Assembly: GCA_014904985.1 (NCBI GenBank)
Contig: MU128910.1
Location: forward strand, 96,825-160,824
Source: Hydnum rufescens UP504
Taxonomy: Eukaryota; Basidiomycota; Agaricomycetes; Cantharellales; Hydnaceae
Length of the DNA stretch: 64,000 nucleotides
Reading direction: 5' to 3'
Shown here: piece after piece, positions 23,728 to 35,602 of the stretch
How positions within the stretch are numbered: position 1 is the stretch's first letter
Layout: every line of letters begins with the position of its first letter
The notes under the pieces: model-generated
Told to the model about the DNA's origin: nothing
Database searches by the model: none
What the model saw: only the letters and a program-made list of their open reading frames with translations
Translations under genes and position numbers: made by a program

Positions 23728-25690
23728 GGGTCTATGTCTTACGAAGCCCGGAATACCCTGAGAGCAGATGCCACGTCATTGTAAGCGCAAACGATATCGC
23801 CCGTAAAATTGGCAGTGTGCCAGACATGAATATATACACTGTACTGAGTGCCTCTGAAGTAAGAAGTTTATCTTGATGGGAGAATGTCAAGAAAGGGAAC
23901 CAGGGAATAAGAAAGGGAAGGGGGGAGAGTGGAACCTGATGGGAGAGTGTACACTCAGTATCCGACAAGTAATCTACGCAGGTATTTATGGATTTGAAGT
24001 AGACCGAGTGGCCTCTGAGTGCAAGGGCTGATTAGTATGCCCTGGGTATTATCAGTAAATATGCCAGGCTTACCACGGTCAATCATGATATCTAGAATTC
24101 GAGAAGGGCGGCGGATCAGCTTTCCCACTACCCTGAGAGTGCCCCCTACCACACTCATTGCACGATACAGTTTACCTAGACATCAATTATTTAGTATATG
24201 GATGTGAATGTCAGTGCAAGGTAAGCCTACGGCTAAGAACACGACCATAGGAATCAGAACGTCGCGCACGATGAACTTCCATGTCATATGAGACATCTTG
24301 AGGGAGTTCATTCCTTGTGAGCGTATTCCTGATGGTCCGAATGATGCTGACTTCACGACCGGAGAAGTTTGTATTGTAGGAAGTACAGATGAGTTGCCCA
24401 CAATGGGATAGTTCATTAAGAGCAGGCCAAGCGGGGTAGTGGATGGATACCGTTTGGATGATTCGTTTGGAAGAAGTACCAGGCATAGAGTCAGCAAAAG
24501 AGGCCTCAATTGTGAGGGACAGAGATGTGGGATCATCCACAGAACAACCCGCCCGCCCACCAATGGCACACTCATGAAATCCAGCTGAGAATGTTCCCAA
24601 AAAGCCACCGAAAGTCTTCTCGCCAGGGTCTTCAACCCTCCGATACCAGACAGTGCCCTCACTGGTGGGATTAGCTCCCTGCTGGCTTACCCCGATTGAG
24701 GATCCTAGGTGGGTCCTACAGGTCAAAGTGACAAGTTGGACTTGCACGAGGGAGCCGGGGGATGGATTCAGAGTAAAACCGGCATTGCGAGTTTGCTGTG
24801 CAGTGAATATATATTCAGAGGTAGAATTTGGAGCCATGGAATCACACCGGATCAGGTGGGGCTTCAATGCACCAGTGGGATCCTGTGTCCCGTGTAATGC
24901 TACGACTGTAATCGTGAATGTGTCTAATTTGAAGCGTTGCGCTGTGGTGTGGGAATGTGAATCCAGGCTAATTTCCCCCTCCAGCGTGAGAAGCTTGCGT
25001 TGCCCAACCGTCTAAAGTCAAATATTCATAAGGCAATCTAGGCAGTAGAGTAGAGTGTCCTCCAACATAACCTTGGTTTGTAGCGCGATGTTAATGATAC
25101 TCTCTTGATGTCGTGGCCCGTTGACAGGATCCATCCAGGGAAACGACGCCACAGACATGAACTGATGGCCAACGTTAGGAAAGAGGCTGTTCATAGGATT
25201 ATCATTGATGATGTCCGCCATAGTGGTAGGGACTGAGGGGGTGCAAACGGGTGCAGCCCTCGGATTGGTCTATACTTATACTCTACCCAAATTATGTCTC
25301 AGTTCCACAAATTCCGAGCCGGCAGGTCTCGAAACTTCGTCTGAAACTTTGCCTCCACTAACCAGTAGATGCCACGTTTCGAGGCTCCATTTGGATCTGG
25401 GGGAAGAGTTATTCCCAGAGGGAACAAGCACGTATTTTGGGTCGATATCGCACGGCGACGTTTTCTTTCGAGTTACGTTTATGTGCTCGTCCCGAAGGCA
25501 CCCATGACGTCAACGGCGTTGCAAAGTTCGAGAACGCGAAAATACGCCACGTTCGTGGATGATCCGACTACGCCTGACGATGAGAATCTCGTCATGCGCT
25601 GGAACGACGCGTGTGCCATTGATTTCTGTTTTCTCTCTCGTTATCTGATAGAAATTTGTCGTTCATATCTCATCGAGTCTCGCCGCAGAC
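23728..25690. repeat. direct duplication, copy B
   Basis: Second copy of the 19618-21560 segment, same orientation, sharing both flanks (start near GGTCTATGTCTTACGAAGCC, end near TATCTGATAGAAATTTGT). The right-hand end continues into sequence that is found inverted at 33310-33890. Confidence 0.75.
24180..25221 (-). CDS. unknown protein gene, duplicated copy B
   Basis: Starts MADIINDNPMNSLFPNVGHQF at 25221. A first exon ends near KVMLEDTLL, and after an intron a frame of over 200 codons runs from TVGQRKLLTLEGEISL to about 24211. Motifs shared with copy A include ITVVALHGT, IRCDSMAPNSTSEY, QQTRNAGFTLNPSPG, KTFGGFLGTFSAGFHECAIGGRAGC, SFADSMPG, NFSGREVSIIRTIR and LPQDVSYDMEVH. The last ~30 codons in the neighbouring frame (RDVLIPMVVFLAVGLPC) are hydrophobic and could be a membrane anchor after a splice or frameshift. 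Function unknown. This copy is less damaged than copy A and may be functional. Confidence 0.5.
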
Positions 25691-26055
25691 ATCATGTGTA
25701 CAGAGGCGCACAAGCCGAGCGAAGGGGAAGCCTCCCGCGCAGGGTAAAGGAAATGCCACATCAATGAAATCGAAACCCTGACCATGCCCATTGGAGCGAG
25801 CAAGTACTGGTTTCCTGAGGTCGAGATGAACGAGAGGAGTGTGGTCACGGTCGTAACTGGCGCACTAATGACCATCAACCCAATGGTCGCCATGATCAAT
25901 CTAGCAGCCGATCGATCGTCTAGTTTTGTCAATGGTCCTAGATAACGAGGGGTTATGGCGTCTGTATTCTAAGCTTCTTCTCCACATTAGATTTGCCTCG
26001 TCTCTGCAATCGTATACATATTATACAAAAGACGATTAATTAGAACAGTGCGATA

Positions 26056-27898
26056 TCAAGCCATCTCCACGTCGTGATCCTCTGTAGGTCGCGGTTCCCC
26101 CCGCGCGACAGAGTTGACCAATTCTCTCCTTACTTCAGGCCCTATTTGAGCGTGGAACTGTAAGCGGAGAACATCGAGAAGGGCATCCTTTTGATCTGGC
26201 GTCATGTCTGAGGCATACCTGGAAGGTAGAAATAGGAAAAGATAAGAGAAAGAAGACGAAGAGAAAAAACGAGAAAGGCGGCTCATCCAACTGACCGTTG
26301 GCAGAATACGAGTAAACTCTGGTGCCATAGGACTGGGAGCTTTTCACCAGCAGCCTTCGACCCTTTATGGCTATTGGCGAGCCTCACAAAATGGGCCCAC
26401 AGGCCATCGACTACTTGATATGGAAGGGCGTATTTTTTATCCAGAAGAACCCGAATGAAAAGCGAGTTAGGACCTATGTAAGAGACATGGTAGGCAAGTG
26501 AATTTGACACTAGTATCCAAAGACTCGCCAGAATATTCCATATTGGCAAGCCTTAACAAGGCTGCCGCTGAGTGCAAGACCGGAACGTGCACCCGTGATA
26601 GGACTGAACCAACGATAGATGCTTCTTTCAAGGTACAGCCGTTCTATGCACAAAGTAAGTGTTAATGATAGTCAGCTACCCTCCAGACTGATAGCACCAA
26701 CTTTGCACAAAGGAAATAAAATTCCCTTGAAAAACGCGGCGGGCTTGTATAAACCCTTTTTCAATGCGTTGTACAGGTGGACATTCAATTTCCCAAAATT
26801 TTCTTTGATGTCTTCACGGACATTAGGCAGCACGACGCCTTCGAGGAAAACGCGTGCCTGCTCCGGCTTCAGGTTCGAGATGAATATTTTTGTTGCTATG
26901 CAGGTTGCTTGGGGCGACCAGTTCTGAGGCGAAGTGAGGGCGAGGTAACGTGCCCATTGATCATGGGATGGGAGAATTTTGAATACTTTCGGCACAGGCC
27001 CAGATTTATATCGGCCTCGTTGGAGGAGCTCGCCAACCCTATATGCACACAAAGACGAAACACGCTTGAACATCACATGGAAAACGAGGAAATAATGGAC
27101 ATACTTGGTGTACACGGCTACGATCTTCGGGTCCAGACCGGCAGCAGGATCCAAGGTGCCATCCGCTACAGCAGTACTACAAAATGAGATAGCAATGTGG
27201 CGCTTTGGAAAATATGAACGAACCTTTGTAAGCCGGCCTTTCACCAGGCGCGGTTTGAGTAACAGCGGAATCAATTTTTTCGAATATCATGTCTGCAAGC
27301 GTTCTCTGCTGAGCGGGAGCGCTTGGTAACAATCGATCCAAAGCATTCATGTCTTCTGGATCAATGTCCTGTGGTATATATTCTAACCCGATTGGAAAAG
27401 ACAAGGAGACGATAATTCTCACCAAATACTCGTACTCGTCCTCTGAACCATCGACACCCTCATCGTCTTGATCCTCTTCTGCATTCGGCGGTACTCGTAT
27501 TCTCGGGTCCAGACTGACGGTAAGAAATTAGTAGTTCTTAAGAGCGGTGAGCAGGCAATAGAGACCCATCCAGAGCTTGAAGCGGGGTAGAGTCCTCGTC
27601 CTCTTCGTCGACCCATTCATCCTGTTCGATCTCGTCTTGTTGATCCCTAGCAAGCTCAAGGATATTTTTGGATATTTTGGCGTCCAATACTGCCTGAAGA
27701 GAAACATATGTCTTAGGGGCAGGACGACAAATATATTTCACATGCGCACCTCTGCATCATCCGTGTCTGGCGCTCGGTGTTTCTTTCTGCGGCCTGGTTG
27801 GAAACTCGCCCGTACTTTGCTAATGCCTCGTCCTGGGAAAGAACGAGATCCAAGGGATCGTGCCTTTTAGCGGATTTTTTCGACGCTGCTCGGGGCAT
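26056..27898 (-). CDS. ENP1: bystin, 40S ribosome biogenesis factor
   Basis: The ATG at 27898 gives [20 protein letters not shown]. Exons separated by short introns carry an acidic region ([29 protein letters not shown]) and [14 protein letters not shown]. The bystin core then reads [106 protein letters not shown] and [16 protein letters not shown]. The C-terminus ([12 protein letters not shown]...DVEMA) ends at 26056. Enp1/bystin is a nuclear pre-40S factor needed for 18S rRNA processing and small-subunit export. About eight exons are needed. No damage is evident. The gene is divergent from UXS1. Confidence 0.92.
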
Positions 27899-28115
27899 TT
27901 TGAAGAAATAGTATGCGCGTTTTCCGAAAAATTGGAATTTGGATCCTTTACCCGCCTCGGAATCTGCCGGCCCCTGACCAAAGTCATCCACCCAAGTGAC
28001 AGGTTTGCCTATTCGGGATTGCGCGATACTCCGGTCCATAAGTTTCCAAACAGGTTCGTAGCTTTTTGTTCTGCCCTCTATGATTGCTCATGACCTTTTC
28101 AGATTGCCCCCTCCA
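27899..28115. promoter_or_regulatory. divergent promoter, ENP1 / UXS1
   Basis: Only 217 bp separate the two starts, so promoter elements must be shared or overlapping. A CCTTTTCAG acceptor-like sequence just before 28103 suggests a 5' UTR intron in UXS1. Confidence 0.45.
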
Positions 28116-29613
28116 ATGGCCGACTTCAATGGTGATCAGATCCTGACTGTTGGAAGCCAGCAATTCGGGTTCGATTCAGAAGTTTCAGTCGATGTTCTAC
28201 GCTCTCTCTACCTTCGACCTCATTACGTGACGACCAGCTCGGACGCAGAGGATCCATCTGAAGTAAAAGACCACGCTCACTTTCTCCAAGGCCACCAGCA
28301 CTCGGCATACCAGTCTAAGTCTATCTACCATGCGGAGGATAACACCATCTCTTATACGACACTCTCTCGATTCCCCCCAGTCCGTCTCCTCCCCCCTTCC
28401 GCGCGAAAACGCATCCTCGTCACTGGTGGCGCAGGTTTCGTTGGTTCTCATCTCGTGGATCGCCTCATGATTCTCGGTCATGAGGTTCATGTCTTAGACA
28501 ACTTTTTCACTGGATCCAAGACGACAGTTAGCCACTGGGTTGGCCATCCCAACTTCGAGCTTATTCGCCACGACGTTATTGAGCCGTTTATGATTGAATG
28601 CGATCGTGAGTGCCCCCGACGTGCGGGCTCTCCACGATACCTAAACCCAGCACACATAGAAATCTACCATCTGGCATGTCCGGCATCGCCCCCTCATTAC
28701 CAGTTCAATGCCGTCAAGACCATCAAGACGTCTTTCATGGGCACGTTGAATATGCTCGGTCTCGCTAAGCGAACGAAAGCGCGATTCCTTATCACCTCAA
28801 CATCTGGTTAGTGCGGCTGTCAAAACTGTCAAAATCCGACAGTAATCACCAATCTTATGTAACTCGTTCTACAGAGGTATACGGGGATCCTGAAGTGCAC
28901 CCACAACCTGAGGATTAGTACGTCGACCCAATTACATTGGATTTATTGTTACTAATCCTTGAATGTATTGTTAGCTGGGGTCATGTAAATCCCATCGGCC
29001 CTCGTGCCTGTTATGACGAAGGGAAGCGAGTAGCAGAGACCTTGACATACGGCTTTCATCGCCAGGATGGTGTTGATGTCAGGGTTGCCCGCATTTTCAA
29101 CACATACGGTATACTTATTTTCATCTCCGCAAAGAAAACAGGGGGCTTATCAGTCCCGTTTCAGGTCCAAGAATGAACCCTGCCGATGGGCGTGTGGTCT
29201 CCAACTTCATCCTGCAAGCCCTTCGTGGCGAAGATATGACGGTTTATGGCGACGGGAATCAGACGCGCTCGTTTCAGTATATCCATGACCTCGTCGACGG
29301 TCTTATCCTTCTCATGAACTCGAACGAGACCCGCCCCGTCAATATTGGCACAGCTGAAGAGTTCACCGTCCTCGACTTCGCTAAGCTAGTTCGCGATGTC
29401 GTGGCAAAGGTGCAGGCTGAAGACGGTATAAAGCCGCCGAAGAAAGTTGAGATCGTCCACAAGCCAATGCCAATCGATGATCCTCAGAAGAGACGTCCGG
29501 ACACGACCAGGGCGAAGGAGACTTTGGATTGGCAGCCCCGATGGCCCGTTGCCGCCGGTGTTGAGGAAATGGTTCGCTATTACGCCGCCAAACTTGTCGA
29601 GGGAAGCATCTAA
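28116..29613 (+). CDS. UXS1: UDP-glucuronate decarboxylase (UDP-xylose synthase)
   Basis: Exons 28116-28605, 28660-28806, 28875-28917, 28975-29108 and 29165-29613 splice in frame to 420 residues. An N-terminal extension of about 100 residues precedes the NAD-binding Rossmann fold ([19 protein letters not shown]). The SDR/UXS marks follow: [54 protein letters not shown] (catalytic YxxxK), RIFNTYGPRM and [17 protein letters not shown]. The enzyme turns UDP-glucuronate into UDP-xylose, a donor for basidiomycete glycans. An in-frame ATG 36 bp upstream exists, but a preceding AG acceptor makes 28116 (MADFNGDQ) the likelier start. The gene looks intact. Confidence 0.95.
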
Positions 29614-29639
29614 ACTAAACTTAAGTGGGCATGATGGAC

Positions 29640-30640
29640 CCCTCGTTCCTTTTTTTCGCCCCTGGTCCCTGCCAAATCGTGGCTATTTTTAATGTCTGAG
29701 GTTCGTACGTAATTACTAGATGTTTCTGTCTTCCGAGATAAGTATATATGTAGCTTTTCCAAATATCACACATCCATTCAATGTATTCGGGTCTGACATC
29801 GGCTGACTGGCTATTGCAGGGCTGGGGAAAAGTTGCCCCCTATCGCATTACAATGTGATCCGTCCCGATGGGTGTATGATATATCCTCCACATCACTACC
29901 GCACTGGATATGAGACCAAGTACTATTCCAATGATGTTCACAATGGTATAGTTCCCATGAAGCGTGGTCTTGGTGAAAACATCGATAGGTCGAAGAACGA
30001 GACCGAAAACGCCCGCGAGGCAGTTCAGCTAGGCCGTACACTGTTCCGAACGTCTTGTATCCAAAGGCTTTCCCAGTATAGTCTCCAACTGAATATTATC
30101 AACGAAAAAAAAGGCCAGGACTAGTCAGGGGTATGCACTGCCTAAAGGTGATAGAGACTCAACTGAAGGTGTACATGAGGGGCCGGAATACCACAAGGAT
30201 CCCGATAGAGATTAGTTGCGCAGGCAAATACGACACAATGCCCAGAACACCATACACGGCCCGGCAACGAGGATGACATTTGCGGCGGTGCCAGAGCCTT
30301 TCTTATCTAATATGTATCCTATTATGGGAATGCCTGTAAAGGTATGAGGGAAATATGAGAACGGTAACGTTCTCCGATCATGATTTGCGTCAGCGTCGGC
30401 GCACCGACGACCCCGCCGTAGGAAGAAGAATAGTGAAAGCGGTGGACACAGTCTCCGCTAAATTCTGATCTTGCAGATAGAATATTAGTTGCTGCGAAAC
30501 CGTCTGGATGTAATAGTTTATCCGGCACCTATAAATACGGTCCACCAGTTTCAGTGTATTCCCAGACAAAGCGATTCGGTGAGAGGCTTACATGTGTATG
30601 CAGAGGAACAGAACAATTAACCTGCAAGAAATGAGGATTT
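29640..30640. other. region with no certain gene
   Basis: UXS1 3' flank, then short frames. Some minus-strand pieces may belong to the decayed transporter to the right, but no motif was certain. Confidence 0.3.
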
Positions 30641-31790
30641 CGGGGTGATCACCGGAGATCTGAAGATTGATTAAATAATCCTGACGCGCACCAAAAATAA
30701 TTGGATAAAATTTGCTCCTGTACGCCCTTTCCTGCCATCGCTCTGGCGAACGGCTCGTTAAGGCCCCATCACCTGAGGCTGACTTTGACTTTGAGGCGCT
30801 GTTTTCCCCAGGCGGCCCTGCAGTCGGCGCCGAGAATCCCTCAAAAGTGGCAGAATTATTCACAGCCTCGGTCTCTAGGCCGACAAGGGTTCCCGGGGAC
30901 GTTTCGTCATCGAAGTCGCCTTGCCGATAGGATTCCTTGGGACCGATGAGAAGTTGCTGGATGGCTAACCTTTAGGTGAACAAAATTCAGTGACATTCTC
31001 CGACCCAAGTATAGTGAAAGACAGACAAGACAGGTATAGAGGTATAGCTCCAGAAGAATGTACGTATCGAGATCTCGTTCCTGGCATTGCGCGGAACGTC
31101 AGTTAGAATATGCTCAGACAAAGCAAAACAGCGGCCCATGCCACACTGTATCCAGCCACCAGAAAATCAGGTACGAAAACGAACTACAATCGAAGGCACC
31201 AATTATGAAACTCAGAATGAGTACCGGAATGCCTCGGTAATCGCGTTCGAGAGATGGAATGAGCTCAGGAAGATGAGAGGCCCGCCAATCGCCAGAAGTA
31301 TGAAAGCCTCTACAAAAAGAATACTTTCAGATGGGAATGATCACGCTGCAAGGAGAATTAAGGAGCTAAGTAGGAGATCTCACATGAGGTATGTATCGAT
31401 ATCTGCAGGTTCAGGGGAAGATAAGGTTAGATCAGAATCATCCTGTGCTCCACAGTGACGAAGTGCATCCACATTGGGTTGTAATTCCCAGGCCAAATAA
31501 GAAATTTCCGACAGCGAAAACAAAGGCACCCAATAACGAAGTATTCCGTGGCCCGGCATGATCAAGCAAAATGCCAATAGGCAGTGCGAAAGTGTTGGTA
31601 ACAACAACGTACCGAGCGTGAACATGAAGTTTAAGCGCAAATCCTAAGGGCAAACAATCAGGGAGAGATACGATATGTAACTCGCCAGTCTTGGGTACTC
31701 ACTTGCTCGATGCATGTCGGACCTGTGGAATCATTTCGCTCGTTCTGACATAGCTCACGATAAACACCTGGGTCAAGTAAGGTGGGTTCC
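30640..31790 (-). pseudogene. degraded MFS transporter (SLC43/Fmp42-like)
   Basis: Minus-strand pieces in order: YRELCQNERNDSTGPTCIEQ (near 31760), LNFMFTLGTLL / TNTFALPIGILLDHAGPRNTS and LLGAFVFAVGNFLFGLG (about 31650-31490), LLAIGGPLIFLSSFHLSNAI (about 31300-31250), then in another frame LILSFIIGAFDCSSFSYLIFWW. LLIGPKESYRQGDFDDE and a Ser-rich cytosolic loop follow (about 30960-30760). The motif ILLDHAGPRNTS is the MFS signature loop between TM2 and TM3, and the layout fits fungal Fmp42-like SLC43 transporters. Two frame changes (near 31600 and 31235) and in-frame stops indicate decay, unless they are sequencing errors. Ends are not defined. Confidence 0.55.
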
Positions 31791-31932
31791 ATCACACGGC
31801 TTATAGTTAAAACACAGGCAGAATTACCTTTGCTAATTAGAACGGGCTTGAGAGCCTATGAACCACCTCTTCGTAAAATATTTAACGTATACGACACGAA
31901 AGACTCAACAGCATAGCCGAAGATGACCCCAG

Positions 31933-32012
31933 CAGTGGTCAAACTGTGGATACGATCAATATACGCAACATAGTCTCGGCGAGAAAATCACCAGAAAAGA
32001 ACGGCACAGGCC
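31933..32012. repeat. 80-bp direct repeat, copy 1
   Basis: The 80 bp from CAGTGGTCAAACTG to CACAGGCC recur at 33910-33989 in the same orientation with no visible difference. Confidence 0.85.
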
Positions 32013-33310
32013 ACTTGCGTGATGCGCAAAGCCCTGGAAGGTCGCACCTGGGACACGGATGCTGGTGGGAGAAATCTTCGAACTCGGACATCACCCCGTC
32101 TAAAACTCAAAAGGCCAAATATCCACAGCCGAATCCTACGTAGGCCATAGAGAGGTGCTAAGTTTGTTGACCAAGTTGGGCATATTTTAGCCGATGTAAA
32201 CTGCCTTACTTGAACGAGAATGTTCTGATTCGTGTGACACTTTTGTGACAGTTCCAATTGCCGCCATTGGTAGCTTTCAGAGATTGGTTCATTCCTCTCA
32301 TCGCCTACAGACCTATCGCTCCCTGGTTTATTGACAATGACACTGTCAGCAGGGTCCACAGGCGATGAGGAGGATGTCGGCTATCGCCACAACGATTGTC
32401 AGTAGTGAACTAAATTTCCGCGTCACAGCACGCTACAAATAAAAGACGACTACTGTACATAGTCCCGCACGAATCAGAGATGACACAATGGACAAGAATG
32501 TTCGGACAAGGCTCGAGGGCAGTGCGGATTAGATAAGATGCTGGCGGGAGTTCGTCGCCGGTGCAAATGAGGGATAAAAAATCCGTTGGGCTGGGCTTGC
32601 TACAGAGGTGATGATAGCGTGTTCCGGAAAAAATGTAGTAGCTTGCTGGACGTCATCTGCGGTGGGATGACAAATTAGAGCGCGGCAGACGAGGACCTGG
32701 ATAAAGGGCTATTGTTTCCAAGATGATCGGCAGTTGTTCGAAGGATCTAGTAATATCATAAGCATCAAGGCAGTGCTTCGGTAAGCTATGGACGAAGGCA
32801 GGGTTTGACGTACACTAACAGGCGCAGATTCAGAGAAAGATCAAGGGTGAAGACGGGATGGATGCGGCGGCTATACAGGGGTCGATCATGTGCGGGGGCA
32901 GCGACTGCTTCTTGACGAACTACGTGGCGAGCTGAGAAATCCAGGAAGCGATGCCAGGCCAGCCAGCGATCAAAATTATATTTATGGTATATTCTATCGT
33001 AGTGCCCCTCGTGCATGGTGAAGAACGCGGAAAAGCTCTACGTCGCGATCCATCCATGGATCAGAGATTTAGGATGGAGACAATTTTGAATTCATCAAGA
33101 TTTCTTGGACGTGACTGACCTTGGAGCTTTCGCCATGGCTGTGCTGCCGTCCTAAGCACATCTCGCGCCATTCCAGACGACTTTGCTCGAGAGTGGGACC
33201 GATATCTTCCCAAGGTTCGCAAAGAAGCGCGTCTCCTGCCGACGTTGCACGTCGGTGCCATGCTATTCAAGAAACGCGCAATATGGACATTAACAAGCGA
33301 GACGAGACAA
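32000..33310. other. mosaic repeat-rich region without a recognisable gene
   Basis: Contains, inverted at about 32220-32310, an 80-100 bp stretch (GATGAGAGGAATGAACCAATC on the minus strand) that recurs at 40165-40245. The rest shows no coding domain. Confidence 0.35.
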
Positions 33311-33890
33311 ATCTAACGTGGGGAAGAAGCTTAGATTACAGATGCTATGACCCCTCGATATCTAGGACCATTGACAAAACCCGACGATGACCAGCGGCTA
33401 CGTTGATCACAGGGACAATTGGGTCGATAGTCATTAGTGCGCCGGTTACGATCGTGACCACACTCCTCTCGTTCATGTCGACCTCAGGAAGCTAGCACTC
33501 GCTTGCTCCAATGAACATGGTCAGGGCTTCGATTTGTGTGATAAAGAACTCGGTGCAGGTATAATTGCGGAGGTACAACCAGTGGGTATGTACATGAAAT
33601 ACCTACATTAATATAGTAAAGGAGGGCGGCATAGGATAGGCGGACAAGCGGAGAGGGGTAGATCGAGCGGCACGTGACGTACGCGTAGTCGATAACCGCC
33701 ATTTCAACATCGATTTCATTGATGTCGCATTTCCCATGCATGCCCAGCGCGGGAAGCTTCCCTTTTGCTCGACTTGTGCCCCTCCGTACACAGGATCCGG
33801 CAACGGTCCCACTCGAGTATGAGATATGAGTCTAATTTAAAAAGATCTGAACAACAAATTTCTATCAGATAACGAGAGGAAACAGAAATC
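33310..33890. repeat. inverted copy of the right end of duplication B
   Basis: Read on the minus strand this matches 25597-26005 with substitutions. It shares CCAGTGGAACGACG-type flanks, the TTATCTGATAGAAATTTGT motif, ATGCGACATCAATGAAATCGA and TTGTCAATGGTCC. So the end of the duplicated segment also exists in inverted orientation 8 kb away, directly against the second 80-bp repeat. Confidence 0.7.
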
Positions 33891-33909
33891 GATGGGACAC
33901 ACGTCGTTC

Positions 33910-33989
33910 CAGTGGTCAAACTGTGGATACGATCAATATACGCAACATAGTCTCGGCGAGAAAATCACCAGAAAAGAACGGCACAGGCC
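33910..33989. repeat. 80-bp direct repeat, copy 2
   Basis: Same 80 bp as 31933-32012; directly follows the inverted duplication fragment. Confidence 0.85.
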
Positions 33990-34360
33990 CCTTGAATCGC
34001 CCAATAGGGCCTCCAAAAAAACCGAATCATGTGATTTCCGGAGACGCCCGTTGACAGTTTTGGGTATGGTTCGCGGATCCCCTTGGGAGGCCTCAAGCCG
34101 AACAGATGCCATCCGATCCGTATCCGATCCGATCTGTGAGGAGCACTAGCTCCGCTCATTCTTCTATCGAAGACCTCTCGTATTGAGGGAGAGAAGCTAT
34201 ACCAGGGGGGTAAGTTTGGACCGAACATACACTATTGAAATGTGGATGCACTTTCACGGCGATCTAGTGACTCTACCTTGGGATCCCGATTGCTGGGTTG
34301 GCACTGCCTCCATCTTACTATGAATCCCTCTTGTGCTCTGCGCCACTCTTGCACCTGTAA

Positions 34361-34780
34361 TGCCCGCCACTAAAGCCCAAAACCCCGACCGCGAGCCAGG
34401 CCCCGTACCTCCTCTGCCCGGATACTATGCAGTTATCAACACTGTACCTTCCCCTGCCGGTGACGACCTTACGGTTCAATTCAATGGTAATAATGCGCCT
34501 TTGACGGTGGTTCCCTTCAATGTGGATAATAAGCAGTGTTCTATGTGGTGCTACTGTCTGGTGTATCCTACACACGTGCTATTTCATTGTATGGCGGATA
34601 ATCGCTGCCCCGCCTGTTTCGCCTCAGCTGCCGGCCACCGTAGTTCCTCAGCTTGTTCTAGACCTCCAAGCGATTCCGGCTGCCCCCGCCGTTGCTGCGG
34701 GTGCCCCGGCTCTGGACATTCAACAATGTGGTTGCAGCCACTGGCATTATGTATGTTCTCCTTTGTATTCATTGGCTCTG
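34361..34780 (+). pseudogene. QxW small protein gene, dead copy
   Basis: Paralogue of the gene at 38091-38705, sharing promoter-proximal sequence (CGAACATAC...TTGAAATGTGGAT; CCCTCTTGTGCTCT) and the coding blocks YYAVINTVPSPAGDDLTVQF, GAPLTV-type (NAPLTVVPF) and PATVVPQL...QAI. Compared with the live copy, about a dozen bases including the GTAAGC donor and the codons for AQR of the QRW motif are missing. The acceptor TTGTAG|TGG has become TTGTATGG. The first intron therefore cannot be spliced, and the QRW is lost. It has an N-terminal extension MPATKAQNPDREPGP not seen in the other copy. Confidence 0.6.
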
Positions 34781-34789
34781 GCAAAATAA

Positions 34790-35600
34790 ACTGAGTGTTC
34801 CATTTGCTGAGGAGTTGATGGGCTGGCTTTACAGTATATCATACAGTTCAGCCCTGAACGGTCTCGGGGCTGGAGAGCGATGGGACTAAGGAAGCCGCCG
34901 TGGTATCGATAACCTCATTACCAGAGGCTGATATGTAGCCATCACCTGAGGGAAAATGACAAGCAAGCGACCGCGCTGCCAAATTTCGGTGTCTGACTGC
35001 CTTGAGTAGGCAACTCGATTGCAATTGGCATCTGAGCTAAAACTAGGCATTTAGGTCAGCAATAATACTTTATGGCAGATTAGGTCATAAACCAGGAGGG
35101 CCTACTCGTTGACGCTCCTATGCGGGTGAGTTGCAGTCCAATTCATTCCAAATCGGGCAGATCGATTTGATCTGAGGAAAAATTTCTTCGAGGGTGCGTT
35201 GCCCAGGGATTTAAATACTCGTCGCACCACTGCTCCCGCGCACCGGGAAGAGCCTGTGGGGTGTCCTTGCGATGACGGACTTCCCCGGAAATTCCTGGCC
35301 CTCTGCCATATCCATCGTGACAATGGCCGCCTGTCGTCCCAATTCGGCCTGGGTAGGTTTTTGAAGTAACAGACTAGACTCTTGGAGAATCGGCCTCTCT
35401 GTCTGTTTTCTGGGTGGTTTTTGGCATTTCTAGTACTAAGGTGCTTGCAAAGTGTCTTCATCATCTAGAAGCCCACCTCGGTCACCCCGCCTCATCGCGG
35501 CCAAACGGTGATTTTCATACGATTCTCGTCCTGTGCCTCAGCACACTGATTAACCCCCAGAGTATCGGCTCCACTTCAACGAACTCCGCATCTCTTTCGT
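34790..35600. other. region without a recognisable gene
   Basis: Short frames only. The right end (from about 35470) is C/T-rich and likely promoter of the hypothetical gene starting at 35603. Confidence 0.35.
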
Positions 35601-35602
35601 CC

